The notes: generated from the letters alone by a model not told the origin. Positions 39,572 to 49,312 are shown, counted from the first letter of the stretch. The stretch is DNA of 64,000 nucleotides from Bacillus suaedaesalsae (GCF_016890225.1 NZ_JAFELM010000012.1:1-64000), one strand, 5' to 3'. Translations and numbers: made by a program.

Positions 39572-40462
39572 ATGGATAACATTCTTGTACTCGGTGGAGT
39601 TTCATTTAATTTAATGGTCGAGGTTGATCACTTTCCACAGCCTGTAGCCCAAACCATTCATTCTGTTAAGTCTTATCATGAGACACTTGGCTCTACTGGT
39701 GCTGGAAAGTCATTGAACGTAAAGAAGTTAGGTTTTGATGTAGACTTTTATGGAATCATTGGGAAGGATGAATACGGAGATAAAATTGTTTCCTATCTCA
39801 AGAAAGATGAGATTCCCTTTCATTATGATATAAGCCCAGATGGAACGGAAAGACACCTTAACTTTATGAAAAATAGTACCGGAGAGAGATTATCCATATT
39901 TTTAAATTCTATCCCCAATCATATTGAAACGAATAAAGTGCATGTTGAAAAACTGATCCAAAAGAGTGATTATGTATTTTTGAATATTGTTTCTTATTGT
40001 AAAGACTTCATCCCATTGCTCAAAAAGCATAAGAAAGAGATTTGGGTAGACCTTCATGATTATGACGGAAAAAATGAATATCATCAGGATTTTATTGAAG
40101 TTGCCGATGTAATTCAATTTAGCTCCGAAAATAATCCGAAGTATAAAGAAACAATGAAGGAATTTTTATTAGGCGGCAAAAAATTAATCATATGCACACA
40201 TGGAGACAAAGGTGCAACCATTTTATCTCAAGCAGGTTGGTTAGAAACACCTGCACAAAAATATAATGTAGTTGATACAAATGGTGCAGGTGATGCTTAT
40301 TTTTCCGGGATATTATATGGGATAACAAAAGGTTATGAATTAGAGAAGACAGCGAGAATAGCTTCGATCGTTGGAGGATTGGCGGTTACTTCTAAAGAAC
40401 TGGCCCTTAATGACCTTTCGAGTGACAAAGTGGAGGAAGAGTATAAAAGGATATACCTTTGA
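39572..40462 (+). CDS. PfkB-family carbohydrate kinase
   Basis: A 296-residue ribokinase-type sugar or nucleoside kinase. The C-terminal PfkB signature DTNGAGDAYFSGILYG is intact, including the catalytic Asp, and the N-terminal GSTGAGKSLNVKKLG replaces the usual GGxGxN motif with an altered form. Substrate cannot be read from the sequence. ATG 39572 is chosen over GTG 39563, but neither has a strong ribosome-binding site. It is a single gene, not part of the B. subtilis order I know, between ytwF and ytfP. Confidence 0.85.
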   Translation: MDNILVLGGVSFNLMVEVDHFPQPVAQTIHSVKSYHETLGSTGAGKSLNVKKLGFDVDFYGIIGKDEYGDKIVSYLKKDEIPFHYDISPDGTERHLNFMKNSTGERLSIFLNSIPNHIETNKVHVEKLIQKSDYVFLNIVSYCKDFIPLLKKHKKEIWVDLHDYDGKNEYHQDFIEVADVIQFSSENNPKYKETMKEFLLGGKKLIICTHGDKGATILSQAGWLETPAQKYNVVDTNGAGDAYFSGILYGITKGYELEKTARIASIVGGLAVTSKELALNDLSSDKVEEEYKRIYL

Positions 40463-40486
40463 AATGTGAAAAGGATTTCATATAAA

Positions 40487-40515
40487 AAATAGCAGAGTAA
40501 CTTCTCTGCTATTTT
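40487..40515. terminator. bidirectional terminator
   Basis: AAATAGCAGAG (40487-40497) and CTCTGCTATTT (40504-40514) pair perfectly, between the convergent kinase and ytfP genes. Confidence 0.88.
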
Positions 40516-40517
40516 TA

Positions 40518-41795
40518 TTAGCTATACTTCCCAGCCATCGCATTTTTCCCTGCAGTCATACCTGCTAATCTACCAGTGACAAGAGCTGAGGTAATATTAT
40601 ATCCACCTGTATATCCATGAATATCAAGAATTTCCCCACAGAAATATAATCCGTTTGCCAGCTTAGAAGACATTTCTTTCGGATTAATTTCCTTCACTGA
40701 AACTCCACCACCTGTAACAAAAGCCTTTTCAATGGATAACGTTCCATCCACAAAGAATGAGAACTGTTTACAGTTTTTTGCAAGTAAGCGTAGTTTTTCA
40801 TGTTGAATGTGATGGAAGTTAAATTGTTCATCAATTTCGCATTGTTCTAGTAAGAAAAGTAAATAACGTTCTGGTAATAGTGATTTCAAAACGTTCTTTA
40901 TTGATTTATTAGGTTCATCTTTTAGTAGTTTCACAATTTGTTGGAACAGTGATTCTTCGTTTTGATCAGGAATGGCATCAATACGCATTTCGACTTTTCT
41001 AGTATTGAACTTTTTTTGGGCCTTCACTACATATTGGCTACAACGAAGGACAGCTGGTCCAGAAACACCGAAATGAGTAAAAAGCATATCCATTTTGTGA
41101 GTAATAATCGTTTTACCTTTGGGATTAACGACGCTTAATGCAACATCACGTAAAGCGAGTCCCTGTAACGTTTTGTTCTTAACAAACGATTCACTTGATG
41201 TTAACGGAACCTCAGTTGGATAAAGCTCAGTGATTGTATGTCCTGCTTTTTCAGCCCAAGCATAGCCATCACCAGTTGAGCCAGTGTGAGGCACTGATTT
41301 CCCGCCAACCGCAATTATGACATTTGTACATGAGATGACTTGTCCATCCTTTAATACAACAGCCTTCGTTTCTCCATTTTCATACACGACTGTTTCGACA
41401 GGAGTATTCGTCCACATTGTGACCTTTAATTTTTCTAATTGTGTTAAAAGTGCATCGACTACAGATTGTGCTTTATCTGTAACTGGAAACATGCGACCGT
41501 GATCTTCTTCTTTTAGCTGAATACCTAAGTTCTCGAAAAAGCGGATAATATCTTCATTACTAAAAATAGAAAAAGCGCTATGTAAAAAGCGACCGTTTCC
41601 AGGTATATGCTTAATAATCTCGTCAACTGGTAACCGGTTCGTTACATTACAACGACCACCACCCGAAATCGCGAGCTTTCTTCCTAATTTATCTCCTTTG
41701 TCAATGAGAAGTACCTTTGCTCCAACTTCTCCAGCAGCAATAGCCGCCATTAACCCAGAAGGACCTCCTCCTATGACAACAACATCGAACTTCAT
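40518..41795 (-). CDS. ytfP: FAD/NAD(P)-dependent flavoprotein YtfP (HI0933/BaiN family)
   Basis: A 425-residue flavoprotein. The N-terminal dinucleotide fold is [20 protein letters not shown]. The family signature [16 protein letters not shown] follows at about residues 38-53. The C-terminus carries [20 protein letters not shown] and [20 protein letters not shown] for FAD. The HI0933/BaiN family comprises oxidoreductases of mostly unknown substrate. It is monocistronic, divergent from ytgP across the CGCCA repeat array. Confidence 0.92.
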   Translation of the reverse strand: MKFDVVVIGGGPSGLMAAIAAGEVGAKVLLIDKGDKLGRKLAISGGGRCNVTNRLPVDEIIKHIPGNGRFLHSAFSIFSNEDIIRFFENLGIQLKEEDHGRMFPVTDKAQSVVDALLTQLEKLKVTMWTNTPVETVVYENGETKAVVLKDGQVISCTNVIIAVGGKSVPHTGSTGDGYAWAEKAGHTITELYPTEVPLTSSESFVKNKTLQGLALRDVALSVVNPKGKTIITHKMDMLFTHFGVSGPAVLRCSQYVVKAQKKFNTRKVEMRIDAIPDQNEESLFQQIVKLLKDEPNKSIKNVLKSLLPERYLLFLLEQCEIDEQFNFHHIQHEKLRLLAKNCKQFSFFVDGTLSIEKAFVTGGGVSVKEINPKEMSSKLANGLYFCGEILDIHGYTGGYNITSALVTGRLAGMTAGKNAMAGKYS

Positions 41796-41944
41796 ATTGA
41801 ATCCTCCATCTAATGTGCTAGAAAAAGAATAGCACGTTTAGAAGGAAAATAAAAATATTGTTAGACTTGAAATATAGGTATCTTCTCGATTTGTGTTAAA
41901 ATAGCATCATTGGAGAAAAATCTAGATGGGTGAATTTGTAAAAA

Positions 41945-42052
41945 CGCTTATAAATTAGAGAATTCGCCAGAATAATACGGAATAGCGCCAGAATATCTTT
42001 CTATTTCGCCAAAATAATTAAAATATCGCCAAATTCTCTATGAAATTCGCCA
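41945..42052. repeat. array of CGCCA boxes with 20-21 bp period
   Basis: CGCCA occurs at 41965, 41986, 42007, 42027 and 42048 (steps 21, 21, 20, 21), with a degenerate CGCTT at 41945 (step 20). Each box is followed by a similar A/T-rich stretch (CGCCAGAATA or CGCCAAAAT). The intervening bases are not conserved. It lies between the divergent ytfP and ytgP genes. Confidence 0.75.
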
Positions 42053-42123
42053 AAAAAGGCCGCTAGAATACGAAACTATAGTAGCGTTATGCTAATTTAG
42101 AGTTATTGGTTAGGGGATTATGA

Positions 42124-43746
42124 ATGTCTAGCTCAAACTTATTAAAAGGAACGTTTATTTTAACGTTAGGTACATATATTTCAAGATTTTTAGGAATGAT
42201 TTATGTCTTTCCGTTTGCCATATTAGTAGGTGAAACAGGAGCTGCTTTATACGGTTATGGCTATAATCAATATGCAATTTTTCTGAGTATCTCAACTGTT
42301 GGGGTACCGATGGCTGTTTCAAAATTTGTATCAAAATATAATGCTTTAGGAGATTATCAAACGAGTAGAAAGATGTTTAAAAATGGCTTGTTATTAATGA
42401 TCGGGATGGGTGTCTTATCCTTTCTTATCATGTATACATTAGCTCCTTTTCTAGCTCAAGTTCAGCTGGCTGGTGAGGAAAAGCTGACAAATAGTGTAGA
42501 AGACATCGTGAATGTAATGCGAATGGTGAGTTTTGCTTTGCTGATTGTCCCAATCATGAGTGTTATAAGAGGTTTTTTCCAGGGGAATCAGTCTATGGAG
42601 CCAACTGCAGTATCTCAAGTAATTGAGCAACTAGTTCGTGTAGTGTTCTTAATTGGGGCAGTTTACTTAATTAGAGAAGTGGCTGGGGGAGAAATATCAA
42701 CCGCGGTTGGATATGCAACCTTTGGTGCATTCATTGGTGCAATTGCTGGTCTTGCCGTGCTCGGTTGGTATTGGTATAAGAAAAAGAATGATTTCGACTT
42801 ACAATTAGAATCAAGTAAAGTGGAATCAACAGTTACAACTAAACAGATGATGAAAGAACTATTTACGTATGCAGGACCATTTGTCTTAGTAGGATTAGCC
42901 ATTCCACTATATCAATATGTCGATGGTTTAACGTTTAACCGGGGAATGATTCTTGCAGATAAGAAGGATATTGCAGAGAAAGTACTGGGGATTATAACCT
43001 TCTACGTCAACAAACTCGTCATGATACCAGTTTCCCTTGCAACGGCATTCGGCCTTACACTTGTTCCGGCGATTACGAAAGCATTTACAGACCGAAATCG
43101 AAAATCGTTGCACACTCAAATAGACCAATCATTTCAGGTTGTATTCTTTTTGACTTTACCTGCAGTGGTAGGGCTTGCTATTTTGAGTGATGAAATTTAT
43201 GCAATGTTTTATGGGGCAAGTGAACTCGGGGCAAATCTATTAGCTTGGTATGCTCCAGTTGCAGTACTGTTTGCATTTTTTACTGTAACAGCTGCAATCC
43301 TTCAAGGTATACAAAAACAAAAGCTTGCTGTCATTAGTTTATTTTTTGGGTTAATCCTTAAAATAAGCTTAAACATCCCTTTCATTACTTGGTTTGAAGG
43401 GGTGGGTTCTATCCTAGCAACAGGAGTCGGTTATTTAGGATCTGTTGTATATAGCTTGGCAATGATAAAGCGACACGCTAATTTTTCCTATAGGTTGTTT
43501 TTTAAACGTTCTGTTCTTATGTTAATATTTTCAATGTTTATGATTTTAGGAATAAGCATACTATTATTAGGCTTGTCACCATTTATGACCTACGAGGACG
43601 GACGATTTGAAGCGATTGTCTTAACAATTACTGGTGTTGCAGTCGGAGCGGGAATCTACTTGTACTTAAGCTATCGCTCAAACTTAGCAGGAAAGCTATT
43701 AGGTACCCGTTTTTCATTTTTAAAAAAACAAAAGGTGAGAGGATAA
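42124..43746 (+). CDS. ytgP: YtgP, MurJ-like lipid flippase (MOP superfamily)
   Basis: A 540-residue protein with about 14 transmembrane helices of the MOP/polysaccharide exporter group. The N-terminus MSSSNLLKGTFILTLGTYIS, then RFLGMIYVFPFAILVGETG, is characteristic of the YtgP/SpoVB branch. YtgP of B. subtilis serves as a MurJ-type lipid II flippase, redundant with Amj. Conserved features include the DKKDIAEKVLGIITFYVNKL region. Upstream lies the CGCCA box array, which may affect its expression. A terminator shared with the next convergent gene follows. Confidence 0.92.
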   Translation: MSSSNLLKGTFILTLGTYISRFLGMIYVFPFAILVGETGAALYGYGYNQYAIFLSISTVGVPMAVSKFVSKYNALGDYQTSRKMFKNGLLLMIGMGVLSFLIMYTLAPFLAQVQLAGEEKLTNSVEDIVNVMRMVSFALLIVPIMSVIRGFFQGNQSMEPTAVSQVIEQLVRVVFLIGAVYLIREVAGGEISTAVGYATFGAFIGAIAGLAVLGWYWYKKKNDFDLQLESSKVESTVTTKQMMKELFTYAGPFVLVGLAIPLYQYVDGLTFNRGMILADKKDIAEKVLGIITFYVNKLVMIPVSLATAFGLTLVPAITKAFTDRNRKSLHTQIDQSFQVVFFLTLPAVVGLAILSDEIYAMFYGASELGANLLAWYAPVAVLFAFFTVTAAILQGIQKQKLAVISLFFGLILKISLNIPFITWFEGVGSILATGVGYLGSVVYSLAMIKRHANFSYRLFFKRSVLMLIFSMFMILGISILLLGLSPFMTYEDGRFEAIVLTITGVAVGAGIYLYLSYRSNLAGKLLGTRFSFLKKQKVRG

Positions 43747-43766
43747 ACTTCCACTCACCTTTTGTA
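43728..43766. terminator. bidirectional terminator after ytgP
   Basis: ACAAAAGGTGAG (43728-43739) and CTCACCTTTTGT (43754-43765) pair perfectly over 12 bp. The left arm overlaps the end of ytgP. Confidence 0.85.
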
Positions 43767-43771
43767 AAAAA

Positions 43772-43975
43772 TTAGTATTGACCTCCACCTAAACCTAAAC
43801 GTCGCTCAATGCGGTCAACTCGACGGTCTAAACGTTCAATTTGATTATCAAGTCTTTGAACTTGGCGTTCTAAGCGATCTAATCGACGGTCAACGTTACC
43901 TACACCGCCTCCGCCTGGGTATCCTGGAATACCAGGAATTGGTAGGAAATAGCCTTCTGGTTGTTGTCTGTACAT
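43772..43975 (-). CDS. short coiled-coil protein with Gly/Pro linker
   Basis: A 67-residue protein from ATG 43975 behind AAAGGAGAG. It has a Pro/Gly-rich N-terminal part (FLPIPGIPGYPGGGGVGNVD), then five near-perfect heptads of the form R-x-D-R-L-E-R (for example RRLDRLERQVQRLDNQIERL), ending GLGGGQY. This is a textbook parallel coiled coil next to a flexible linker. It resembles small spore-coat-like proteins of Bacillus, but the family is not certain. It has its own start signal and a shared terminator. Confidence 0.7.
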   Translation of the reverse strand: MYRQQPEGYFLPIPGIPGYPGGGGVGNVDRRLDRLERQVQRLDNQIERLDRRVDRIERRLGLGGGQY

Positions 43976-44103
43976 AATGTTCTCTCCTTTAAAGTAGAAT
44001 ACGAAATACAATTATAGTTTATGGAAGTAGGGCATGTGTTGAGAGAGTCAAATGCCTATATAACTTAAATCTAGGCGAGTAAAACAAATAAGGTGGCTAT
44101 AAA

Positions 44104-44820
44104 ATGAGAATCGATAAATTATTAGCAAATATGGGGCATGGTACGCGAAAAGAAGTAAAACAGTTATTAAAAACAGGAAATGTCCGAATTGAAGATACAG
44201 TTGTCAAAGACCCCAAAACACAAGTGAATCCCGACACACAAGTAGTTACCGTACACGGTGAAGTCGTGGAATACCGAGAGTTCATTTACTTAATGATGAA
44301 TAAACCACAAGGTGTTATTTCAGCAACAGAGGATCATCAAGACGAAACGGTTATTGATTTATTAGAACAAGAGGATCAATTATTTGAGCCATTTCCTGTT
44401 GGACGTTTAGATAAAGATACAGAAGGATTATTGTTAATAACAAATGATGGTCAATTATCACATCAGCTATTATCACCGAAAAAACACGTACCAAAAACGT
44501 ATTTTGCACATATTCGAGGCGAAGTGACGGATGAGGATGTGAAGGCATTTGCTCAAGGTGTAGAACTTGATGATGGATATATGACAAAACCAGGTAAGTT
44601 AACGATAATAAAGGCAGGAGAAACTTCGCAAATTGAGCTTATTATTACTGAAGGAAAGTTCCATCAAGTGAAGAGAATGTTTGAAGCAGTCGGAAAAAAG
44701 GTTACATACTTGAAACGAATTAAAATGGGGCCACTGCCACTAGATGAGACGTTGGAGCTTGGTGAATACCGAGAGCTAACAGAGGAAGAAGTAGAACTTT
44801 TGCGTTTGGGGAGAGAATAG
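44104..44820 (+). CDS. ytzG: RsuA-family 16S rRNA pseudouridine synthase (YtzG)
   Basis: A 238-residue pseudouridine synthase. The N-terminal S4 RNA-binding domain covers residues 1-60 (MRIDKLLANMGHGTRKEVKQ). The catalytic GRLDKDTEGLLLITNDG (Asp about 102) follows. KTYFAHIRG and EGKFHQVKRMFEAVGKKV are the other RsuA motifs. The family modifies U516 of 16S rRNA (E. coli numbering). It is a single gene with a terminator. Confidence 0.93.
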   Translation: MRIDKLLANMGHGTRKEVKQLLKTGNVRIEDTVVKDPKTQVNPDTQVVTVHGEVVEYREFIYLMMNKPQGVISATEDHQDETVIDLLEQEDQLFEPFPVGRLDKDTEGLLLITNDGQLSHQLLSPKKHVPKTYFAHIRGEVTDEDVKAFAQGVELDDGYMTKPGKLTIIKAGETSQIELIITEGKFHQVKRMFEAVGKKVTYLKRIKMGPLPLDETLELGEYRELTEEEVELLRLGRE

Positions 44821-44823
44821 AAG

Positions 44824-44853
44824 GAGGAAGGACGATTAAAGTCCTTCCTCTTT
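44824..44853 (+). terminator. ytzG terminator
   Basis: GAGGAAGGAC (44824-44833) and GTCCTTCCTC (44841-44850), followed by TTT. Confidence 0.85.
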
Positions 44854-44891
44854 ACGTATGACTGTTCTATAATTGGAGAATCTTGGGTGTT

Positions 44892-45113
44892 TTACGAAGT
44901 CAACTTCACTTTCTTTTCTGTTATTGTCCATTTCCCGCGGCTCGGGCTTTCCACCAAATCGTTATATGCTAATACATTAAGATCACGCTGTATCGTTCGT
45001 TGAGTGATTCCAAACTCATCGACTAACTGTTCAGTTGTGACTGTGCCTCTTTCACTAATAAACATATAAACGGATTTGATTCGACTAAGCATTCGAGAAG
45101 TTGAAGGCTTCAA
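44892..45113 (-). CDS. ytzE: YtzE, DeoR-type helix-turn-helix protein
   Basis: A 73-residue protein consisting only of a DeoR-type winged helix (RIKSVYMFISERGTVTTEQL, then VDEFGITQRTIQRDLNVLAY). The sugar-phosphate-binding domain of full DeoR regulators is absent, which agrees with the short YtzE of B. subtilis. It probably binds DNA; targets are unknown. It lies between ytzG and pepV as in B. subtilis. Confidence 0.88.
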   Translation of the reverse strand: MKPSTSRMLSRIKSVYMFISERGTVTTEQLVDEFGITQRTIQRDLNVLAYNDLVESPSRGKWTITEKKVKLTS

Positions 45114-45117
45114 AAAA

Positions 45118-45548
45118 CCACTCCTTAATGTTTTTTTGGCTAATCAGAAATTAAAGTATAAGTTCTAAAAGCTTAAAAAAGACTAAGCTTTGACTTGGTA
45201 AATTCCAAGTCATGTAATAAGAAATATTTTCAATATTACTTTACCTATTATCATTTTACACAAAACTGTCGAGTAATTCACTTAATTAAATGAATTTACA
45301 AAAAAAATACTGTATGGATCCCCCCTCTAACGTTAGTTGAAGTAAATATATGATGTCCGTACTGGTATGTATGACCTCTTCTACAAACTTCGGAGTATCT
45401 CGATAATTTTTTCTATTTCTATTATTAGAAAGTGTATATGTAGTATACATATTTTGTAAAAAAATACGTCATTCTATATCACTAGCTTTTTTGCTAACTT
45501 TTGGTATTCTATAATCAATGAAAAAAATATATGTGACGGGGTGATTGA
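45118..45548. other. 430-nt intergenic region
   Basis: Apart from a small hairpin, GACTTGG/CCAAGTC at 45190-45212, and the AT-rich promoter region of pepV, I see nothing in this stretch. Confidence 0.5.
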
Positions 45549-46952
45549 ATGGAAATCAACTGGCTACAAGAAGTGTCAAAACGAAAAGATGAAATCATAC
45601 AGGAAACGCAACGCTTTTTACGAATCGATAGTGTATTAGATGAAAAGACAAAAGACCATCAAGCACCTTTTGGTAAAGGAATTCAAGAAGCGCTAGACTT
45701 CTTACTGGATAAAGGATCTGAAGATGGATTTACAATTAAAAATGTAGATGGCTATGCAGGACATATCGAATATGGAAATGGTGAGGAACTTGTAGGGGTG
45801 CTTTGTCATATTGATGTTGTGCCTCCAGGAGATAACTGGACGAGTGATCCATTCTCAGCTGAAATTCGCGACGGGAAAATCTATGCTCGTGGTGCATTGG
45901 ACGATAAAGGTCCGACTATGGCAGCGTACTATGCTTTAAAAATTGTGAAAGAACTTGGTTTACCTGTTAACAAACGCTTAAGAATTATTATTGGAACGGA
46001 TGAAGAAAGTAACTGGCAATGTGTAGAGCATTACTTTAAGCATGAAGAAATGCCTGCAATGGGCTTTGCTCCAGATGCCGATTTTCCAATTATCTATGCT
46101 GAAAAAGGTATCTTTGATTGTAAGTTAAAACAAGAGAATGTAGATGATTCAAAGATTAGTCTTCTGACTTTAGTTAATTTCTCATCAGGTAGAAGATTAA
46201 ATATGGTACCTGATTATGCGGAAGCACAAATTGAGGGGAACTTTGAAGCTTTAGTAGAAGCATTTAATGATTTTATAACGAAACATCAACTAAGTGGAAG
46301 TTATGAAATTCATCAACATACGTTAAATCTAAAAATAAAAGGTATATCGGCACACGGAATGGAACCGAAAAATGGTGTGAATGCTGGAACAAAGCTTGTT
46401 GAATTTTTACATACCTTTGATTTTAATCAAGGTGCAAAGAACTTCTTAACATTTGCAAATCAATATTTAGTTGAAGATTCTAGAGGGCATTCATTTGGAA
46501 TCCAATATGCAGATGATATTACAGGTGATTTAACGGTAAACGTTGGAATCCTCTCTTATGAAAAGGAGAAGGGTGGTTCGTTCGGTTTAAATATCCGCTA
46601 CCCTGTTACTCACGAAATAGAGAAAACAATTCAAGCGATCAATGAAAAAGCCAATGAGTATGGCTTTACGATTTCAGAGCAGTCAGATTCAAAACCGCAT
46701 CATGTAGACTCAAATCATGAATTAGTTCGTACGTTACAAAAGGTGTATACGGAGCAAACTGGAGAAGAAGCAACCCTTCTATCGATTGGTGGAGGAACAT
46801 ACGCTAGGTCGTTGAAAGCAGGAGTTGCATTTGGGCCACTTTTCCCGGGAAGACCAGATATTGCCCATCAAAAGGATGAGTATATCGAAATAGAGGATTT
46901 ACTAAAGGCTACTGCAATTTATGCACAAGCCATTTTTGAATTAGTAAAGTAA
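45549..46952 (+). CDS. pepV: dipeptidase PepV (YtjP), M20 family
   Basis: A 467-residue zinc dipeptidase that splits dipeptides in the cytoplasm. The metal ligands and catalytic residues are visible: VLCHIDVVPPGDNW (His about 87, Asp about 89), ARGALDDKGPTMAAYYAL (metal-bridging Asp), GTDEESNWQC (Glu general base and Glu ligand) and FAPDADFPIIYAEKG. A long lid domain follows, and HQKDEYI near the end supplies the last His. GGGGTGA precedes the ATG. Confidence 0.94.
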   Translation: MEINWLQEVSKRKDEIIQETQRFLRIDSVLDEKTKDHQAPFGKGIQEALDFLLDKGSEDGFTIKNVDGYAGHIEYGNGEELVGVLCHIDVVPPGDNWTSDPFSAEIRDGKIYARGALDDKGPTMAAYYALKIVKELGLPVNKRLRIIIGTDEESNWQCVEHYFKHEEMPAMGFAPDADFPIIYAEKGIFDCKLKQENVDDSKISLLTLVNFSSGRRLNMVPDYAEAQIEGNFEALVEAFNDFITKHQLSGSYEIHQHTLNLKIKGISAHGMEPKNGVNAGTKLVEFLHTFDFNQGAKNFLTFANQYLVEDSRGHSFGIQYADDITGDLTVNVGILSYEKEKGGSFGLNIRYPVTHEIEKTIQAINEKANEYGFTISEQSDSKPHHVDSNHELVRTLQKVYTEQTGEEATLLSIGGGTYARSLKAGVAFGPLFPGRPDIAHQKDEYIEIEDLLKATAIYAQAIFELVK

Positions 46953-46962
46953 TGGTCTTACG

Positions 46963-46991
46963 AATACCGCTCTAGCCTGGGCGGTATTTTC
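46963..46991 (+). terminator. pepV terminator
   Basis: AATACCGC (46963-46970) and GCGGTATT (46981-46988), followed by TTC. Confidence 0.7.
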
Positions 46992-47019
46992 AATTGATAA
47001 AAGAATTGAGGGGTACATT

Positions 47020-48216
47020 TTGCAAGATGTTAAAGCGCAACAAGACTATACAAAATTAAATCTACGTACATTTTATTTTCTTACTTTTCTAGGAATAGGT
47101 GCATTAAATCCTTTATTACCAGTGTATCTTGATGAAACAATTGGCTTATCGGGAGCGCAAATTGGGTTAATTATGTCACTTAGCCCAGTTGTCATGATTG
47201 TCATTCAGCCGATGTGGGGGCTTTTAAGTGACTGGACTCAGAAACCTAGGCTTCTATTAACGATTGCAACGTTGTTAACGAGTTTAATAGGAATTGTTTA
47301 TTCTTTTGCAAACGTGTATGTATCTCTAATCATCGTTGCTATCACATTATCCATGGTACAAAGTGCAATGATTCCGATTTCGGATAGTATTACATTAAAC
47401 TATGTTCAGAAAACAAGGGGAAATTACGGGTCATTCAGATTATGGGGGGCCATTGGTTTTGCAGTTGCTGTCATTATAGCAGGAAGAATGGCTGAAACAT
47501 TTGGAAACTCGGTCATTTTTTATATCTTTTCTGCAGTTCTCTTCATTGCAGCGTTATTTTCGTTTAGATTGCCAGAGGAAAGTCAACAATCAGTTCAAAC
47601 AAGCATGTTTACCGGAATAAAATCGTTACGTAAGCAGAAAAAATATATGTTGTTCTTATTCACGACGTTTTTAATACTAGGCCCAATTCTAGCAAATAAC
47701 TCCTATTTTGGACTATTTGTAAAAGATATTGGAGGGACGTTAACAGGGATTGGATTAGCCTTCTTATTTGCTGCAGGAAGTGAAGCACCGTTTATGCAGT
47801 TTGCAAATCGTTTTATTCAAAAGCTTGGAATGATGAAGGTTTTGCTAATTGCAGCTTTAATTTCAATGGTTAGATGGTACTTTTATTATTTTGAACCGTC
47901 CTTAGTGCTCGTGTATGCAACAACAATCGCACAAGGCTTCTCTGTAGGACTGTTTATACCAGCTGCACTTCAATATGTGAGGGACATTGCTCCAAAAGAA
48001 GTAAGGGTTACGGCAATATCCATCTATTCGGCAGTCGGGAATGGACTAGGAAGCTGGTTTTGTATTTATGTTGGGGGGCTATTATTAGAGTGGTTCTCCA
48101 TCCAAATGGTTTATTTATTCTATGGAATGCTAACAAGCATTGGGATCGTTTCTCTTGTTATCATCTCGAGGCTTGAGAGAAATGAGAGTAAAAGCTTACT
48201 AGAAGAAGTTTCATAA
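47020..48216 (+). CDS. MFS transporter (LacY/MFS_1-like subgroup)
   Basis: A 398-residue, 12-helix transporter from a TTG start 8 nt behind AGGGGT. GLLSDWTQKPRLLLTIATLL is the loop 2-3 motif and GSFRLWGAIGFAVAVIIAGR is typical of the nucleoside/phenylpropionate-transporter-like MFS subgroup. Substrate unknown. Convergent with the cysteine synthase homologue across a shared terminator. Confidence 0.85.
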   Translation: MQDVKAQQDYTKLNLRTFYFLTFLGIGALNPLLPVYLDETIGLSGAQIGLIMSLSPVVMIVIQPMWGLLSDWTQKPRLLLTIATLLTSLIGIVYSFANVYVSLIIVAITLSMVQSAMIPISDSITLNYVQKTRGNYGSFRLWGAIGFAVAVIIAGRMAETFGNSVIFYIFSAVLFIAALFSFRLPEESQQSVQTSMFTGIKSLRKQKKYMLFLFTTFLILGPILANNSYFGLFVKDIGGTLTGIGLAFLFAAGSEAPFMQFANRFIQKLGMMKVLLIAALISMVRWYFYYFEPSLVLVYATTIAQGFSVGLFIPAALQYVRDIAPKEVRVTAISIYSAVGNGLGSWFCIYVGGLLLEWFSIQMVYLFYGMLTSIGIVSLVIISRLERNESKSLLEEVS

Positions 48217-48221
48217 TGAAC

Positions 48222-48247
48222 AAAAGACTCCTTAATAGGAGTCTTTT
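48222..48247. terminator. bidirectional terminator
   Basis: AAAAGACTCCT (48222-48232) and AGGAGTCTTTT (48237-48247) pair perfectly around TAAT. Confidence 0.9.
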
Positions 48248-48254
48248 ATACGTA

Positions 48255-49181
48255 TTATTCGAATAAGTCACTTGATAAATAACGTTCTCCTGTATCACAA
48301 GCGATACATATGACTACATCATCAGGTGTTAATCTACTTGCTACTTCCATGGCTGCAAAGACTGCTGCTCCAGAGGAAGGACCGACTAAGATACCTTCTT
48401 CCCTTGCAAGTCTGCGAGCTGTGTCATAGGCTTCTTCATCCTTAATTTTAAAAATTTCGTCATACACATTTTGATTAAGGATGTTAGGGATAAATCCTGG
48501 ACTTGTTCCAACTAGTTTATGTTTACCGGGTTTTCCGCCAGATAGAACAGGGGATCCTGCTGGTTCTACAACATGAACAGTTAACTCTGGATAATGCTCC
48601 TTTAAGACCTCTCCTGTTCCAGTAATCGTTCCACCAGTACCTGCTGTTGCAACAAATGCAGATAGTTTCTTTCCAATTTGGTTCATCGCTTCAACAATTT
48701 CAAGAGCAGTTGAATGACGGTGAGCGTCAGGATTTGCATCGTTATCAAATTGCATTGGCATGAAGCTGTTAGGAATACTGTCTGTTAATTCTTGTGCTTT
48801 TGCAATAGCTCCAGGCATCTTCAAATCACCTGGTGTAAGAACTACTTCAGCACCGTACGCTTTTAAAAGATTAATTCGCTCCTGAGTCATCGTATCTGGC
48901 ATGACTAAAATCGCACGGTATCCTCTAGCTGCTGCATTCATCGCAAGCCCAATTCCTGTATTCCCACTAGTAGGCTCTATAATAGTAGAATCTTCTTTTA
49001 ATAAGCCTTGCTTTTCTGCTTGGAGAATCATATTAAACGCTGCGCGATCTTTTACACTTTTACTAGGATTCAACATTTCAAGCTTTACATATATTTCAGC
49101 GCCTTGATCGGGACGTACTCTTCTAAGTTTTACAAGAGGTGTATTCCCAATCAGTTCACTTATGTTACCCGCTACTTTCAT
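48255..49181 (-). CDS. ytkP: cysteine synthase homologue YtkP
   Basis: A 308-residue PLP enzyme of the O-acetylserine sulfhydrylase family. The PLP Lys lies in NPSKSVKDRAAFNMI (about residue 44), the substrate loop is EPTSGNTGIGLA, the phosphate-binding loop is GTGGTITGTG and the C-terminal Ser lies in GPSSGAAVFAA. It should make cysteine from O-acetylserine and sulfide. Position next to pepV and ytlP matches YtkP rather than CysK of B. subtilis, so the physiological role may differ. GGAGG precedes the ATG. Confidence 0.9.
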   Translation of the reverse strand: MKVAGNISELIGNTPLVKLRRVRPDQGAEIYVKLEMLNPSKSVKDRAAFNMILQAEKQGLLKEDSTIIEPTSGNTGIGLAMNAAARGYRAILVMPDTMTQERINLLKAYGAEVVLTPGDLKMPGAIAKAQELTDSIPNSFMPMQFDNDANPDAHRHSTALEIVEAMNQIGKKLSAFVATAGTGGTITGTGEVLKEHYPELTVHVVEPAGSPVLSGGKPGKHKLVGTSPGFIPNILNQNVYDEIFKIKDEEAYDTARRLAREEGILVGPSSGAAVFAAMEVASRLTPDDVVICIACDTGERYLSSDLFE

Positions 49182-49312
49182 TGTCCGCCCTCCTTGTTTT
49201 TATCCTACCATAATTCCCTACAATCATTCGAATCATTTACCATCACTAATTATATTCATTTTGGTAAAATATACATTTAGGAAGTAAAGTCGAAGAAGAG
49301 GCGGTAAAGTCT

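Noticed and set aside
41945-42052. Reading the CGCCA array as a small CRISPR array.
   Set aside because: The boxes are only 5 bp with about 16-bp gaps, far below CRISPR repeat and spacer sizes, and there are no cas genes.
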